Below are positions 35,594-45,180 of a stretch of 64,000 nt of DNA, piece after piece. A program made the translations under genes and the position numbers. The first letter of the stretch is position 1. The number at the start of each line of letters is the position of its first letter. Under the pieces are notes generated by a model that was given only the letters and a program-made list of their open reading frames with translations, searched no databases and was not told the DNA's origin. This stretch comes from Amycolatopsis pretoriensis (GTDB lineage: Bacteria > Actinomycetota > Actinomycetes > Mycobacteriales > Pseudonocardiaceae): positions 620,001 to 684,000 of the forward strand of contig NZ_FNUJ01000003.1 in the NCBI RefSeq assembly GCF_900107925.1. Direction: 5' to 3'.

Positions 35594-36247
35594 CTAGCCG
35601 GAGCCGGGCACGTTCCGGTGCCCGAACAGGCCGAGCAGCCACGTGTGCCGGATGGCTTCGCGGGCCCGGTCGTAGGCCTCGCCGGTGTCGAGCCAGATGG
35701 CCTGGGTGAGCAGCTCGATCGTCGCGGCGACGACGGTGCGCGCGGTGAACGGCGGCGGCACCGGCACCAGCGGATCCGTGGTGTGCAGCCACGCCGCCGT
35801 CCGGTCGAACACCGCTTCGCTCGCGCGCAGCACTTCTTCGCGTGCTTCGAGGCCCGCGTCGCCGAGGGCGTAGATCTCCAGGAGGACCGCGCGGGCGACC
35901 ACGGGACGGCGCCGCACGTACCCGACGACGAAGTCCCCGCAAGCGGCGACCGCGTCCAGCGGGGCCGGCGCCCGCGCCGCCACCGTGACGCCCTGGTCGA
36001 GGAACTGCCCGGTCACCGCCCGGTAGGCGGCCAGGAACGCGGCCTGCTTGCCGGTGAACTGTTCGTAGAACGACGTGCGGGACACACCCGCGGACGCCGT
36101 GACGTGCCCGACCGTCGTGGCGGCGTACCCGCGTTCGCCGACGTTGGCCAGCACCGCTTCGACGAGCCGGGCGCGCTGGGCTTCGGCCACTTCCTCGCGG
36201 CTGAGGCTGTGCGGGCCCTTGGGGAGCCGGCGGTCCTGGGTCCTCAT
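35594..36247 (-). CDS. TetR-family transcriptional regulator
   Basis: The 217-residue protein has a TetR helix-turn-helix near 20-65 (GYAATTVGHVTASAGVSRTS followed by FYEQF) and a C-terminal ligand-binding domain with AFLAAYRAV. The ATG at 36245-36247 is preferred; a GTG three codons upstream is possible. It lies upstream of the ferredoxin reductase and downstream of the secreted lipase on the same strand. Target and ligand are unknown. Confidence 0.9.
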   Translation of the reverse strand: MRTQDRRLPKGPHSLSREEVAEAQRARLVEAVLANVGERGYAATTVGHVTASAGVSRTSFYEQFTGKQAAFLAAYRAVTGQFLDQGVTVAARAPAPLDAVAACGDFVVGYVRRRPVVARAVLLEIYALGDAGLEAREEVLRASEAVFDRTAAWLHTTDPLVPVPPPFTARTVVAATIELLTQAIWLDTGEAYDRAREAIRHTWLLGLFGHRNVPGSG

Positions 36248-36261
36248 CCGCGGCACCGTAC

Positions 36262-36294
36262 CCGGCGGACCGGTCGCGGCGACCGGTCCGCCGG
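36262..36294 (-). terminator. Strong hairpin after the lipase gene
   Basis: A perfect 14-bp stem CCGGCGGACCGGTC (36262-36275) / GACCGGTCCGCCGG (36281-36294) has loop GCGGC. It lies between the lipase stop and the TetR start. No T-run follows; it may terminate by structure or act as an operator. Confidence 0.5.
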
Positions 36295-36300
36295 AGTGCG

Positions 36301-37602
36301 TCAGGCGGGCTGCTCCGGCGCCAGCGAGTTGCCTGCCGGGATGCGCCCGCAGCTCGACGGCGCCGTCTTGCCCGCGAACCGGTCGGCCAGCCAGCCGATC
36401 GCCACCGGCGCCCACGCCGCCGCGCCACCGACGTGGCTGAGCAGGTCGTACTGCTGGTACTCGATCGACTTGTTGCCGGTGGCGCAGTACTGCCGGGCCA
36501 GCGCGCGCACGTCGCCGGCCACCATCACGCCGTCGCCGGTGCCGATGCCCGGGAGGTTGCTCGTGGTGCCTTCGAGGAACCCGGCGTTGCCTTGGGCGAT
36601 GAAGCCGGGGACCGACGGCGTCGGCGCGGACCCGATGTTGACCTTGTTCACGGCGGCGACGAACGGCGGCACCGAGTTCGGGTTCGCGTACTCGGGCTTC
36701 GCGATCTTCTGCCACGTCAAACCCGGGTACCGGCCGAGGGCGTTGATGATCGACGCGTGTTCGAGGTCATCGAGCACCTTGAGGCCGTACTCGCTCGCGT
36801 ACGGCCGCAAGTCGATGCCGAAGCCGCGGGCGACGCCGATCAGCGCCATCGGGACGACGCCGGACCAGACCGGGCTGCCGCCGACGTACTTCAGGTTGTG
36901 CGCGGGGTCGACGAGCACACCGCCTTCGGTGAAGCCGACGAGGTTCGCGTTGACGTCGGGCGCGTAGCTCGGCGCCAGGGCGGCCGCCCAGCCGGTCGCG
37001 ATCGCGCCGCCGGAGTAGCCGAGGAGCCCGAACTTCGTGCTCTTGGTCATCCCCGTCGCGGCCGAGCTCGTCACGGCGCGGATCGAGTCGAGCGTGTTCG
37101 TGCCGTACTCCGGGCCGGCGGCGAAGTTCGCGGTCTGCCCTTCGGTGTCGGGCACGACGACGTTGTAGCCCAGCAGGAGCGACGGCAGGAGCAGCAGCGA
37201 CTCGCCGTTGGGCAGGAGGCCGCCGAGGGTGACGTCGCCGGCGATCGCCCGCGACGGTGCGTCGGCGGGATCGAGCGAGTCGTAGGCCGACTGGTACGAC
37301 ACGGCTTTCGTGCTGTCACCGGTGATGCTGCGGACGACCGAGGTGACGTTCGCCGACGGCCGGCCCTGCGCGTCGGTCGTCCGGTAGAGCAGCTGGACGG
37401 CTTTCACCGGCGTCGCGAGCCCGGCGACGTGGTAGTTCAGGGTCCGGGTCTTGAGGACGGTCCCGGGTGCGTAGGACGACAGCGGGGTGCTGCCGTCGTA
37501 GGAGTAGAAGGAATCGGCGGCCGCCGGGCTCGCCGGCGCGGCGGCGAGGGTGAGCGCGACGGCGGCGGCGAGCGCGGCTGTGCGGACGTGGCTACGGATC
37601 AT
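36301..37602 (-). CDS. Secreted lipase (fungal-lipase-like LIP family)
   Basis: The 433-residue alpha/beta-hydrolase has a signal peptide cleaved near ASPAAADSF (residue 30) and a nucleophile elbow GYSGG around residue 190. The secretory-lipase family features SYQSAYDSLD and GYNVVVPDTEG are present. It should hydrolyse triacylglycerols or esters outside the cell. ATG 37600-37602 follows GGGGAGTC and gives a good signal peptide; an ATG ten codons earlier is less likely. Confidence 0.9.
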   Translation of the reverse strand: MIRSHVRTAALAAAVALTLAAAPASPAAADSFYSYDGSTPLSSYAPGTVLKTRTLNYHVAGLATPVKAVQLLYRTTDAQGRPSANVTSVVRSITGDSTKAVSYQSAYDSLDPADAPSRAIAGDVTLGGLLPNGESLLLLPSLLLGYNVVVPDTEGQTANFAAGPEYGTNTLDSIRAVTSSAATGMTKSTKFGLLGYSGGAIATGWAAALAPSYAPDVNANLVGFTEGGVLVDPAHNLKYVGGSPVWSGVVPMALIGVARGFGIDLRPYASEYGLKVLDDLEHASIINALGRYPGLTWQKIAKPEYANPNSVPPFVAAVNKVNIGSAPTPSVPGFIAQGNAGFLEGTTSNLPGIGTGDGVMVAGDVRALARQYCATGNKSIEYQQYDLLSHVGGAAAWAPVAIGWLADRFAGKTAPSSCGRIPAGNSLAPEQPA

Positions 37603-37694
37603 GACTCCCCTTTGAATCATGAAGTGGATCACACGGATCGCCGTAACCTACCAGTGAGTAGGTGTGGTGTACAGCCGCGTACACGATCGGCGGG

Positions 37695-38147
37695 CTACCG
37701 CACGACGGGCACGTGCCGCACGGGGAAGTTCACCGAGTTCGCGATGAAGCACTGGTCGTGGGCGTCGTGGTGCAACGCGGCCGCCTTCTCGCGCATGCTC
37801 TCCTCCGCCACCGTCACCTCCGGACGCAGGACGACTTCGGTGAAACGGCCACCGTGGGCGGCGTCCTCCTGCATGGTGCCGCTCGCGTTGTCGACGTAGC
37901 CGGTCACCACCACGCCGGCCCGGGCGCACACCGACAGGTACGTGAGCAGGTGGCACTGGGACAACGACGCGACCAGCAGGTCCTCCGGGTTCCAGCGGTC
38001 GGCCGCGCCGAGGAACGCGGGGTCGGCGGTCGCGGTGATCGTGGGCTTGCCCGCCGCTTCGACGTCGTGGTCGCGGGCGTAGGCGCGGTAGCTCGTGGTT
38101 TCGCCGGTCCAGCGGACCGTCACTTCGTAGCGGTGTTCCCGGCTCAC
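37695..38147 (-). CDS. OsmC-family protein
   Basis: The 150-residue protein shows an OsmC/Ohr fold: WNPEDLLVASLSQCHLLTYL with a conserved Cys, and a second Cys in DAHDQCFIANSV. These two cysteines form the peroxidatic/resolving pair that reduces organic hydroperoxides. GTG 38145-38147 overlaps the stop of the GntR regulator (GTGA), so the two form an operon and the regulator may respond to an oxidant or metabolite. Confidence 0.9.
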   Translation of the reverse strand: MSREHRYEVTVRWTGETTSYRAYARDHDVEAAGKPTITATADPAFLGAADRWNPEDLLVASLSQCHLLTYLSVCARAGVVVTGYVDNASGTMQEDAAHGGRFTEVVLRPEVTVAEESMREKAAALHHDAHDQCFIANSVNFPVRHVPVVR

Positions 38148-38776
38148 TTTCCGGCTCCTTCCAGTGCGGACATCGTCGTCAAGACGTGCTGCCGGGCGAG
38201 CGCGGCGGCGTCTTCGGGCCGCCCGTCGGCGATGGCCGCGACCAGGCGCCGGTGCTCGTCGTCGACTTGGCCGGTCCGGGCGGGCGCGGCCAGCGATGTG
38301 CGGGTGGAGACGACGATCCGGTCCCACAACCGCTCCAGGGCCTCGGCCGCGGGAGGGTTGTCGGCCAGCCGCGCGATGTGCCCGTGGAACGCACGGTTGC
38401 GCCGGACACCTTCGGTGAGATCGCCGCTTCGGGTCGCGCGGTCGGCTTCGGCCGCGAGGTCCTTCAAGCGCGCGAGATCGGCCGGCGCGAGTTCTCCGGA
38501 GAACTGGCGGGTCGCCGCCAGTTCGGCGGTCAGCGCTTCCAGCGCGGCGCGGACGAGGTAGGCGTCCTGCAGGGCTTTCGGGTCCAGTTCGACGACCGTC
38601 ACACCGCGGCGGGCGGGCTCGACCAGGCCGTCGCTTTCCAACCGGCGCAAGGCCTCCCGCACCGGCGTCCGGCTGACGCCGAGCCGATCGCACAGCTCCT
38701 GCTCCGTCACCGCCCGCCCCGCCGGGTAGGTCCCGAGCACGATCAGGCCGCGCACGTCTTCGTAGACCGTCTTCAC
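38144..38776 (-). CDS. GntR-family regulator (FadR/FCD type)
   Basis: The 211-residue regulator has a GntR winged helix near 10-70 ([19 protein letters not shown]) and a C-terminal all-helical FCD ligand domain with metal-binding His residues (FHGHIARL). I chose GTG 38774-38776; an ATG six codons upstream (38794) lies inside the operator-like dyad TGTATACA. It controls at least the coupled OsmC gene, and possibly the divergent fumarase. Ligand unknown. Confidence 0.88.
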   Translation of the reverse strand: MKTVYEDVRGLIVLGTYPAGRAVTEQELCDRLGVSRTPVREALRRLESDGLVEPARRGVTVVELDPKALQDAYLVRAALEALTAELAATRQFSGELAPADLARLKDLAAEADRATRSGDLTEGVRRNRAFHGHIARLADNPPAAEALERLWDRIVVSTRTSLAAPARTGQVDDEHRRLVAAIADGRPEDAAALARQHVLTTMSALEGAGK

Positions 38777-38783
38777 GGTATCC

Positions 38784-38795
38784 AATGTATACAAA
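38784..38795. promoter_or_regulatory. TGTATACA dyad, candidate FadR-type operator
   Basis: The bases AATGTATACAAA contain a perfect 8-bp dyad TGTATACA (38786-38793), typical of FadR/FCD-type GntR operators. It lies just upstream of, or over, the start of the GntR gene and 62 bases from the fumarase start. Confidence 0.5.
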
Positions 38796-38856
38796 GGCCG
38801 CCGGGGTGCGCAACGCCACCACGCGCGCGCCGCCGAACAGGTCCAGAATCGGGGGT

Positions 38857-40254
38857 ATGGCTGACCAGGAATACCGGATCGAACACGACACCATGGGCGA
38901 GGTCCGCGTGCCGGCCGCCGCGCTCTACCGGGCGCAGACCCAGCGGGCCGTCGAGAACTTCCCCATCTCCGGCCGGGGCCTGGAGCGCGCCCAGATTCGC
39001 GCGCTCGGCCTGCTCAAGGCCGCCGCCGCGCGCGTGAACCGCAAGCTCGGCGTGCTCGACGCCGACGTCGCGGAAGCCATCGCCAAAGCCGCCGACGAGG
39101 TCGCCGAGGGCGCCCACGACGCGCACTTCCCCATCGACGTCTTCCAGACCGGGTCCGGGACCTCGTCGAACATGAACGCCAACGAGGTCATCGCCACCCT
39201 CGCTTCGCGGGCCCTCGGCCGGGACGTGCACCCGAACGACCACGTCAACGCGTCGCAGTCGTCGAACGACACGTTCCCGACGACCATCCACGTCGCCGCC
39301 ACCGAAGCGGTCACCAAGGACGTCATCCCGGCGCTGGAGTACCTCGCCGGCGCCATCGAGGTGCGCGCCGCCGAGTGGGCCGACGTCGTGAAGTCCGGCC
39401 GCACGCACCTGATGGACGCCGTCCCGATCACGCTCGGCCAGGAGGCCGGCGCGTGGGCGTCGCAGGTCCGGTTCGGCGTCGAACGGCTGAAGTCGGGCCT
39501 GCCGCGCCTGGGCGAGCTGCCGATCGGCGGCACCGCCGTCGGCTCGGGTCTCAACGCGCCGGACGGCTTCGGCTCTTCAGTCGCCGCGGAACTCGCCACC
39601 GTCACCGGCTTGCCGCTGACCGAGGCCCGCGACCACTTCGAGGCGCAGGCGACGCAGGACAGCGTCGTCGAGACGTCCGGACACCTGCGCACGATCGCCG
39701 TGTCGCTCAACAAGATCGCCAACGACCTGCGCTGGCTGGGTTCCGGCCCGCGCACCGGCCTGGCCGAGCTGGCGCTGCCGGACCTGCAGCCGGGCTCGTC
39801 GATCATGCCGGGCAAGGTGAACCCGGTGATCCCGGAGGCGACGCTGCAGGTCGTCGCGCAGGTGATCGGCAACGACGCGGCCGTCGCGTTCGCCGGTGCC
39901 GCGGGCAACTTCCAGCTGAACGTCAACCTGCCGGTGATCGCGCGGAACGTCCTCGAATCGGCCCGTCTGCTCGCGGCCGTGTCGCGCCTGCTGGCGGACA
40001 AGGTCTTCGCGGGCATCACCGTGAACACCGACCGCACGCGCACCTACGCCGAGGGCTCACCGTCGATCGTGACGCCGTTGAACAAGTACATCGGCTACGA
40101 AGAGGCCGCCGCGGTCGCGAAGCAGGCGCTCAAGGAGCTGAAGACGATCCGTGAGGTCGTCCTCGAGCGCGGGTATGTGAAGGACGGCAAGCTCACCGAA
40201 GAGCAGCTCGACGAGGCGCTCGACGTCCTCCGCATGGCCCGCGGCGGCAAGTGA
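38857..40254 (+). CDS. fumC: Class II fumarate hydratase
   Basis: The 465-residue TCA-cycle enzyme interconverts fumarate and malate. Superfamily signatures are [28 protein letters not shown] and the catalytic loop [11 protein letters not shown]. Length is normal. ATG 38857 gives the usual [18 protein letters not shown] start. It corresponds to Rv1098c, next to glpX in mycobacteria; here several genes have been inserted between the two. Confidence 0.96.
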   Translation: MADQEYRIEHDTMGEVRVPAAALYRAQTQRAVENFPISGRGLERAQIRALGLLKAAAARVNRKLGVLDADVAEAIAKAADEVAEGAHDAHFPIDVFQTGSGTSSNMNANEVIATLASRALGRDVHPNDHVNASQSSNDTFPTTIHVAATEAVTKDVIPALEYLAGAIEVRAAEWADVVKSGRTHLMDAVPITLGQEAGAWASQVRFGVERLKSGLPRLGELPIGGTAVGSGLNAPDGFGSSVAAELATVTGLPLTEARDHFEAQATQDSVVETSGHLRTIAVSLNKIANDLRWLGSGPRTGLAELALPDLQPGSSIMPGKVNPVIPEATLQVVAQVIGNDAAVAFAGAAGNFQLNVNLPVIARNVLESARLLAAVSRLLADKVFAGITVNTDRTRTYAEGSPSIVTPLNKYIGYEEAAAVAKQALKELKTIREVVLERGYVKDGKLTEEQLDEALDVLRMARGGK

Positions 40255-40340
40255 CACCCCGGATCGTGACCTGATCACCGCAACAGGCTTCGCACGCCGA
40301 CCGACTCCTTGTTCGTCCTCAGACGAACTTGGAGCCGAAC

Positions 40341-41408
40341 GTGAACGCAACCGGTGGACGACCACACGCGGGCTGGTTCCCGGGGCTGCTGACAGCCGGC
40401 CTGGCAGCAGCCCTGGGCGTGGCTATCAACGTCGCCACTGACCTGAAGACCGACTGGTGGGCTTGGCTGTGCGTCGTCGCACTCACCGTGGCATCCGGAA
40501 TCCTGGCCACGGCGATCACCGCACGCACGAGCAACACGCCATCCACTTCGCGGAGCGGAACTCCGGCGCTGGTGAACACTCACAGCTCGGGCGGCCGGCA
40601 CAACACGACGACGACCACGGTCCACGGAGGCGTCCACTTCAACCCCAAGGCCATTCCGCTCGTGATCACCGTTTCGGTCGTCGTGCTGGTCGCCGCCGGA
40701 GGCGGCCTCTGGGCGAGCGGATACTTCGGGAAACCGGCCCAGCAGGACGCATCTTTCCCGGCAGCGGGTTCAGCTCCGAATCCGATCACGGCCGCAGTTC
40801 ACGCAGTGGCACCGCTGTGCGGGTACCCGTGGGTCACAGCGAAGCGACCGGATCAGATCCACCTCCCGGTCCCGGGTCAGATCATTGCCTACGGCAACTG
40901 GTCGGACTGGGCGGAAGTCAGCGACGGAGCCACCTCACCTCCGGGACTGGTGCAGCTGACCATCCAAGGAAGGGACAACGCCCCCGTGACCCTGACCGAC
41001 ATCAGGGTCCGCGTTCTCAATCGCCGCGCTCCCCTGCACGGAACTTCGTTGACCAGGGAGTGTGGTGACCAGGGTGCTATTCGATGGCTCGAAGTGGATC
41101 TCGACCGCGATCCGGTCCGGGCGGTGGCGAAGGACCAGTTCGACGCCATGCCGGAGGACACCCCGGCTTGGGAGCGCAAGCCGATCAAGTTTCCCTACAC
41201 CGTCTCGATCACGAACCCGGAAACGTTCATGATCCAAGCGGAAACAGAGGACTGCGACTGCGATTGGGTCGCCGACGTGTTCTGGTCCGCCCAAGGCAAA
41301 ACGGGCGTGCTGCCCGTAACCAATTCAGGCAAGCCCTTCCGGACCACCAGCACGAAGAACGCGCAGAGCTGCTCGATTCTGGACACCGAACTGGCCTGCT
41401 CCAACTGA
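40341..41408 (+). CDS. Membrane-anchored protein of unknown function
   Basis: The 355-residue protein has two N-terminal hydrophobic helices (about 10-30 and 38-62), a polar segment with Thr/His repeats, a third helix (about 110-132, PLVITVSVVVLVAAGGGLWA) and a C-terminal extracellular-like domain of about 220 residues with six or more cysteines (for example ETEDCDCDWV). GGAG lies 6 bases before GTG 40341. Codon use is less G/C biased than neighbours. I recognise no family. It is isolated between fumC and a convergent aldo/keto reductase. Confidence 0.7.
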   Translation: MNATGGRPHAGWFPGLLTAGLAAALGVAINVATDLKTDWWAWLCVVALTVASGILATAITARTSNTPSTSRSGTPALVNTHSSGGRHNTTTTTVHGGVHFNPKAIPLVITVSVVVLVAAGGGLWASGYFGKPAQQDASFPAAGSAPNPITAAVHAVAPLCGYPWVTAKRPDQIHLPVPGQIIAYGNWSDWAEVSDGATSPPGLVQLTIQGRDNAPVTLTDIRVRVLNRRAPLHGTSLTRECGDQGAIRWLEVDLDRDPVRAVAKDQFDAMPEDTPAWERKPIKFPYTVSITNPETFMIQAETEDCDCDWVADVFWSAQGKTGVLPVTNSGKPFRTTSTKNAQSCSILDTELACSN

Positions 41409-41410
41409 AC

Positions 41411-41439
41411 GCCGGCGGCAAGTAGCTCACCGCCGGCGC
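41411..41439. terminator. Hairpin between convergent genes
   Basis: A perfect 9-bp stem CGCCGGCGG (41411-41419) / CCGCCGGCG (41431-41439) with an 11-base loop straddles the stop of the aldo/keto reductase gene. Confidence 0.5.
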
Positions 41440-42452
41440 AGGCGCTTGTCCGCCAGCGCCGGCGGGGTGTAGTCCTTCTCGGCCGGGTTCAGGTCCGTGC
41501 CCGGCGGGACGATCTCGTCGATCCGGTCCAGCACGTCGTCGTCCAGCACCAGGTCCGCGCCGGCCAGCAGATCGTCGAGCTGCGCGGGTGTCCGTGGGCC
41601 GATGATCGCCGACGTCACGCCCGGGTGGGCCCGGACGAACGCCGTCGCGAGGTGGGTGAGCGGCCGGCCCAGGTCGTCGGCGATCTTCTTCAGCTGCGCG
41701 ATCGCCTCGAACTTGACGGCGTTCTCCGGCAGCGCCGGGTCGAACTTGTGCGCCTGCAACGTCCGGCGGCCTTCCGAAAGGTCCACATCGGACGGTTTCA
41801 GGTACTTGCCGGAAAGCCAGCCGCTGGCCAGCGGGCTCCACGTCAGCACGCCCATGCCGTACTTGCGCGCGGTCGGCAGCACGGCCGCCTCGATCGCGCG
41901 GTTGAAGATCGAGTACGGCGGCTGCTCGGCGCGGAACCGGGCCAGGCCCCGCTTTTCCGCCACCCACTGGGCTTCCACGATCTGCTCGGCCGGGAAGTCC
42001 GACGACCCGATCGCGCGGACCTTGCCGGCGCGCACGAAGTCCGTCAGCACCGAAAGCGTTTCCTCGATGTCGGTCGTCGGGTCGGGCCGGTGGACCTGGT
42101 ACAGGTCGACGTAGTCGGTGTCGAGACGGCGCAGGCTGTCGTCCAACGCCCGAGTCAGCCACCGCCGGGAAAGCCCGCCCTGGTTGGGATCGGATCCCAT
42201 CTGGAAGAAGCCCTTGGTGGCCAGCACGACCTCGTCGCGACGCCCCTTCAGCGCCTTGCCGACGATCTGCTCGTTCTCGCCGTCGGAGTACATGTCCGCG
42301 GTGTCCCAGAAGTCGACCCCGGCGTCGAGCGCCGTGTGCAGCATCCGGACCCCCTCTTCGTGATCGGGGTTGCCCCACTTGCCCAGCATCATCGCGCCGA
42401 ACGCGTACTCGCTGACCGAGATGCCCGTACCGCCCAGAATTCGTCGTTCCAT
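41427..42452 (-). CDS. Aldo/keto reductase
   Basis: The 341-residue NADPH-dependent oxidoreductase has the catalytic tetrad of the family in DTADMYSDGENE (Asp, Tyr), LATKGFF (Lys) and YQVHRPDP (His). The cofactor-binding end is SAIIGPRTPAQLDDLL. It resembles the YajO/YghZ-type subgroup that reduces aldehydes and ketones. It is divergent from an MmyB-like regulator, a common pairing in actinomycetes, so that regulator probably controls it. Confidence 0.92.
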   Translation of the reverse strand: MERRILGGTGISVSEYAFGAMMLGKWGNPDHEEGVRMLHTALDAGVDFWDTADMYSDGENEQIVGKALKGRRDEVVLATKGFFQMGSDPNQGGLSRRWLTRALDDSLRRLDTDYVDLYQVHRPDPTTDIEETLSVLTDFVRAGKVRAIGSSDFPAEQIVEAQWVAEKRGLARFRAEQPPYSIFNRAIEAAVLPTARKYGMGVLTWSPLASGWLSGKYLKPSDVDLSEGRRTLQAHKFDPALPENAVKFEAIAQLKKIADDLGRPLTHLATAFVRAHPGVTSAIIGPRTPAQLDDLLAGADLVLDDDVLDRIDEIVPPGTDLNPAEKDYTPPALADKRLRRR

Positions 42453-42551
42453 GGGTTCCACCCTGCTGGCGGCAAAAGCACCGGACCAGGTCACGCTCGA
42501 CCTGGGTCTGCCAGTACCAGGCGGGAAACGTGAGCCGGGGATACTGGAGGC

Positions 42552-43415
42552 ATGAGTGACGCAGCCGAGCTGGGCGCCTTCCTGAAGGCGCGCCGCGCCG
42601 CACTGGACCCCGCCGACCTGGGCCTGCCGCCCGGGATCACGCAGCGGCGGGTCAAGGGCCTGCGCCGCGAGGAGCTGGCGCAGCTGTCCGGCATCAGCGT
42701 CGACTACTACACGCGGCTGGAGCAGGGCCGCGCGAAGAACGTCTCGGACGCGATCCTCGACGCGTTGGCCCGCGCGCTGCGGCTCAACGCCGGCGAGGAG
42801 GCCTACCTGCGCAACCTCGCCGCGCCGAAGCGCCGGGACGACCACGCGCCGCAGCTCGTCCGGCCCGAACTGCAGCAGTTGCTCGACGCGATCCAGGCAC
42901 CGGCCTTCGTCTTCGGGCGGTACCTGGACGTCCTGGCCTGGAACGCGCTCGGCGGCGCGGTCGCGTTCGCCTTCGCCGACCTCGACGAGCGCAACATGCC
43001 GAAGCTCATCTTCACCGACGAACGCGCGAAGCAGCTGCACCCCGAGTACGACGCCGTGTGCCGCGAGCTCGTCGCGAACCTGCGCGCGGAAAGCGGCCGG
43101 CACCCCGGCGACCCGCGGTTCGCGCAGCTGATCGGCGAGCTTTCGCTGGCCAGCGAGGAGTTCCGGAAGCTGTGGGCCGAGCACGCCGTCCAGGAGAAGG
43201 CGCAGGGGTGGAAGGTGCTGCACAACCCCGTGGTCGGCGAGCTGCGGCTGCGCTACGAGACGCTGCGGCTGCCCCAGGACCCCGACCAGGGCATGGTCGT
43301 CTACCACGCCGAACCGGGGTCGGAGACCGAACGCGCGCTGGGCCTGCTGGCCAGCTGGATCGCCGCCGATGAACGACCGGTGAACACTCGGCCGTCACGC
43401 ACCCACCCGGCGTAA
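42552..43415 (+). CDS. MmyB-like helix-turn-helix regulator
   Basis: The 287-residue regulator has an N-terminal XRE-type helix-turn-helix (about 35-85, LRREELAQLSGISVDYYTRL then EQGRA) and a C-terminal MmyB-like ligand-binding domain with VFGRYLDVLAWN and VVGELRLRYETL. Related proteins bind fatty acid-like ligands and control a divergent oxidoreductase gene, here the aldo/keto reductase 99 bases away. Confidence 0.9.
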   Translation: MSDAAELGAFLKARRAALDPADLGLPPGITQRRVKGLRREELAQLSGISVDYYTRLEQGRAKNVSDAILDALARALRLNAGEEAYLRNLAAPKRRDDHAPQLVRPELQQLLDAIQAPAFVFGRYLDVLAWNALGGAVAFAFADLDERNMPKLIFTDERAKQLHPEYDAVCRELVANLRAESGRHPGDPRFAQLIGELSLASEEFRKLWAEHAVQEKAQGWKVLHNPVVGELRLRYETLRLPQDPDQGMVVYHAEPGSETERALGLLASWIAADERPVNTRPSRTHPA

Positions 43416-43466
43416 CGGCTGCCTAGGCTGCTTCACCTGGGGAGTCGGGGGTAGAGGAGCAGCACG

Positions 43467-45140
43467 GTGGGCGTCGGCGCGACGATGCAGTCACTCGCCG
43501 AAATCCTGAGCTCCGACTCCGGCAGCCTCGTCCTCGGCCTGGCCGCGCTGGTCGCGATCGCCGCGCCGTTCATCGACCGCTACTTCATCCGGCGGCGGCG
43601 GATGACGTTCCGCGTCCTCTACAACTCCAAGATCGGGCTGTCCCCGATCGACCTGCACGACGGCGAGAACGGCTCGGCGCAAGCGGCCCCGCAGCTCGAA
43701 CAGGTCGCGCGGCTGCTCGACCGGATGAGCATCGTCGTCATCCGCGTGCACAACACCGGCAGCTTCGACATCGCGCCGAGCGACTTCGAGATCCCGCTGT
43801 CGTTCACCTTCGGCAGCCGGATCGTCTGGGACGCGCGCGTGTCCGACGCGACCGACGACGGCCTGCGCCAGCACGTCCGCGACGGCCTGGAGTTCTTCAC
43901 GCGCGAGACGCCGCAGAAGCCGGTCGAAGGCGTGAAGCTGTCTCGCGTGCGCGCGCTGCTGCCGAAGCGGTTCGCCGGGCTCGCCGCCGAAGCACCGCCG
44001 GAGGCACCCGAGTGGCACGGCGTGCGGTTCGCGCGGCTTTCCTTGAAGCGCAAGGAGAAGTTCAAGCTGGTCGTCGTGCTGCGCGAGTCCGACGAGCACG
44101 ACGGCGAGATCAGCAAGGAGATCGACCACCACGCGCGGCTCGCGGCCGGCCGGATCAAGGACGACCGCAAGCAGCGCCGGTTCGGCTGGCCGGTCATCAC
44201 GACGGCCGTCGGGGTGCTGCTGACCGGCGCGCTGCTGGCGACGCTGCTCGTCTCGTGGTCGCGGCCGGGCGACTCCGCGCAGTGCGCCACCGGGAAGCTG
44301 TCGGTCGAGGGGTCGAGCGCGTTCGTCCCGATCATCGACAGCATCGCGGCCGAGTACCACGGCCAGTGCGACGGCGCGGCCATCACGACCCGCGCGACCG
44401 GCAGCGTCACCGGCGTCCGCGCGCTCGCCCCGGTCGACGCCGCGGGCAAGGACGAGCTGGCGGTGCTCTCGGACGGCCGGTCCGGCGAGGCCGGCCCCGA
44501 GCTGGAGGCGAAGGCCGTCGCGGTGGTCGTGTACAGCCTGGTCGTCAACCGCGCGGCCGGGGTCGACAAGCTGACGACCCAGCAGGTCAAGGACATCTTC
44601 AGCGGCCGCGTGCGCAACTGGGACCAGCTGCGGCCGGGGCCATCGGTGCCGATCGGGATCGTCGGGCGCGGGCAGGAGTCGGGCACGCGCAAGACGTTCG
44701 AGCAGAAGGTGCTGGGCGGCTCGGAGGACAAGCTGACGTCGGACTCGTGCCGCAAGCCCGAGCGCGACCCGGCCGCCGCGACCACCCGCTGCGAGCGCGG
44801 CACGACCGCCGAGGTGCTCACCGAGGTCGCGGCCGTACCCGGGGCGATCGGGTACGCCGACGTCCCGGCGGCCAAAACAGCAGCCGCTCGCGACCAGCTC
44901 GGCATCGTGCAGCTCGACGGGCACTACCCCGACGTCACGACCGTCGGCGCCGGGTACCGGTTCTGGACCGTCGAGTACCTGTACACGAAGGGCGTGCCCG
45001 CGAACGGGAGCGTGCTGAAGCACTTCCTCGACTACCTGGCGAGCCCTACCGCGCGGGCGGAGCTGCAGGACGCCGGGTACACCCCCTGCGTGGCCAAGGA
45101 CGGGTTGCTCGACCCCCTCTGCACCAGGCCGGACATCTGA
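43467..45140 (+). CDS. Membrane protein with extracytoplasmic PstS-like binding domain
   Basis: The 557-residue protein has a first hydrophobic helix near 18-36, a cytosolic domain of about 200 residues (HNTGSFDIAPSDFEIPLSF), a second helix near 245-268 and a C-terminal type II solute-binding fold. The last resembles phosphate-binding PstS: SVEGSSAFVPIIDSIAAEY, KDIFSGRVRNWDQL, GRGQESGTRKTFEQ. Unlike PstS it is tethered by a helix rather than a lipid and has an inward domain, so it may be a sensor. No phosphate permease is nearby. GAGGAG precedes GTG 43467. Confidence 0.75.
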   Translation: MGVGATMQSLAEILSSDSGSLVLGLAALVAIAAPFIDRYFIRRRRMTFRVLYNSKIGLSPIDLHDGENGSAQAAPQLEQVARLLDRMSIVVIRVHNTGSFDIAPSDFEIPLSFTFGSRIVWDARVSDATDDGLRQHVRDGLEFFTRETPQKPVEGVKLSRVRALLPKRFAGLAAEAPPEAPEWHGVRFARLSLKRKEKFKLVVVLRESDEHDGEISKEIDHHARLAAGRIKDDRKQRRFGWPVITTAVGVLLTGALLATLLVSWSRPGDSAQCATGKLSVEGSSAFVPIIDSIAAEYHGQCDGAAITTRATGSVTGVRALAPVDAAGKDELAVLSDGRSGEAGPELEAKAVAVVVYSLVVNRAAGVDKLTTQQVKDIFSGRVRNWDQLRPGPSVPIGIVGRGQESGTRKTFEQKVLGGSEDKLTSDSCRKPERDPAAATTRCERGTTAEVLTEVAAVPGAIGYADVPAAKTAAARDQLGIVQLDGHYPDVTTVGAGYRFWTVEYLYTKGVPANGSVLKHFLDYLASPTARAELQDAGYTPCVAKDGLLDPLCTRPDI

Positions 45141-45180
45141 CCGACGAGAAATTGTCGGTGGCGCGGGTCATGATGTCCGG

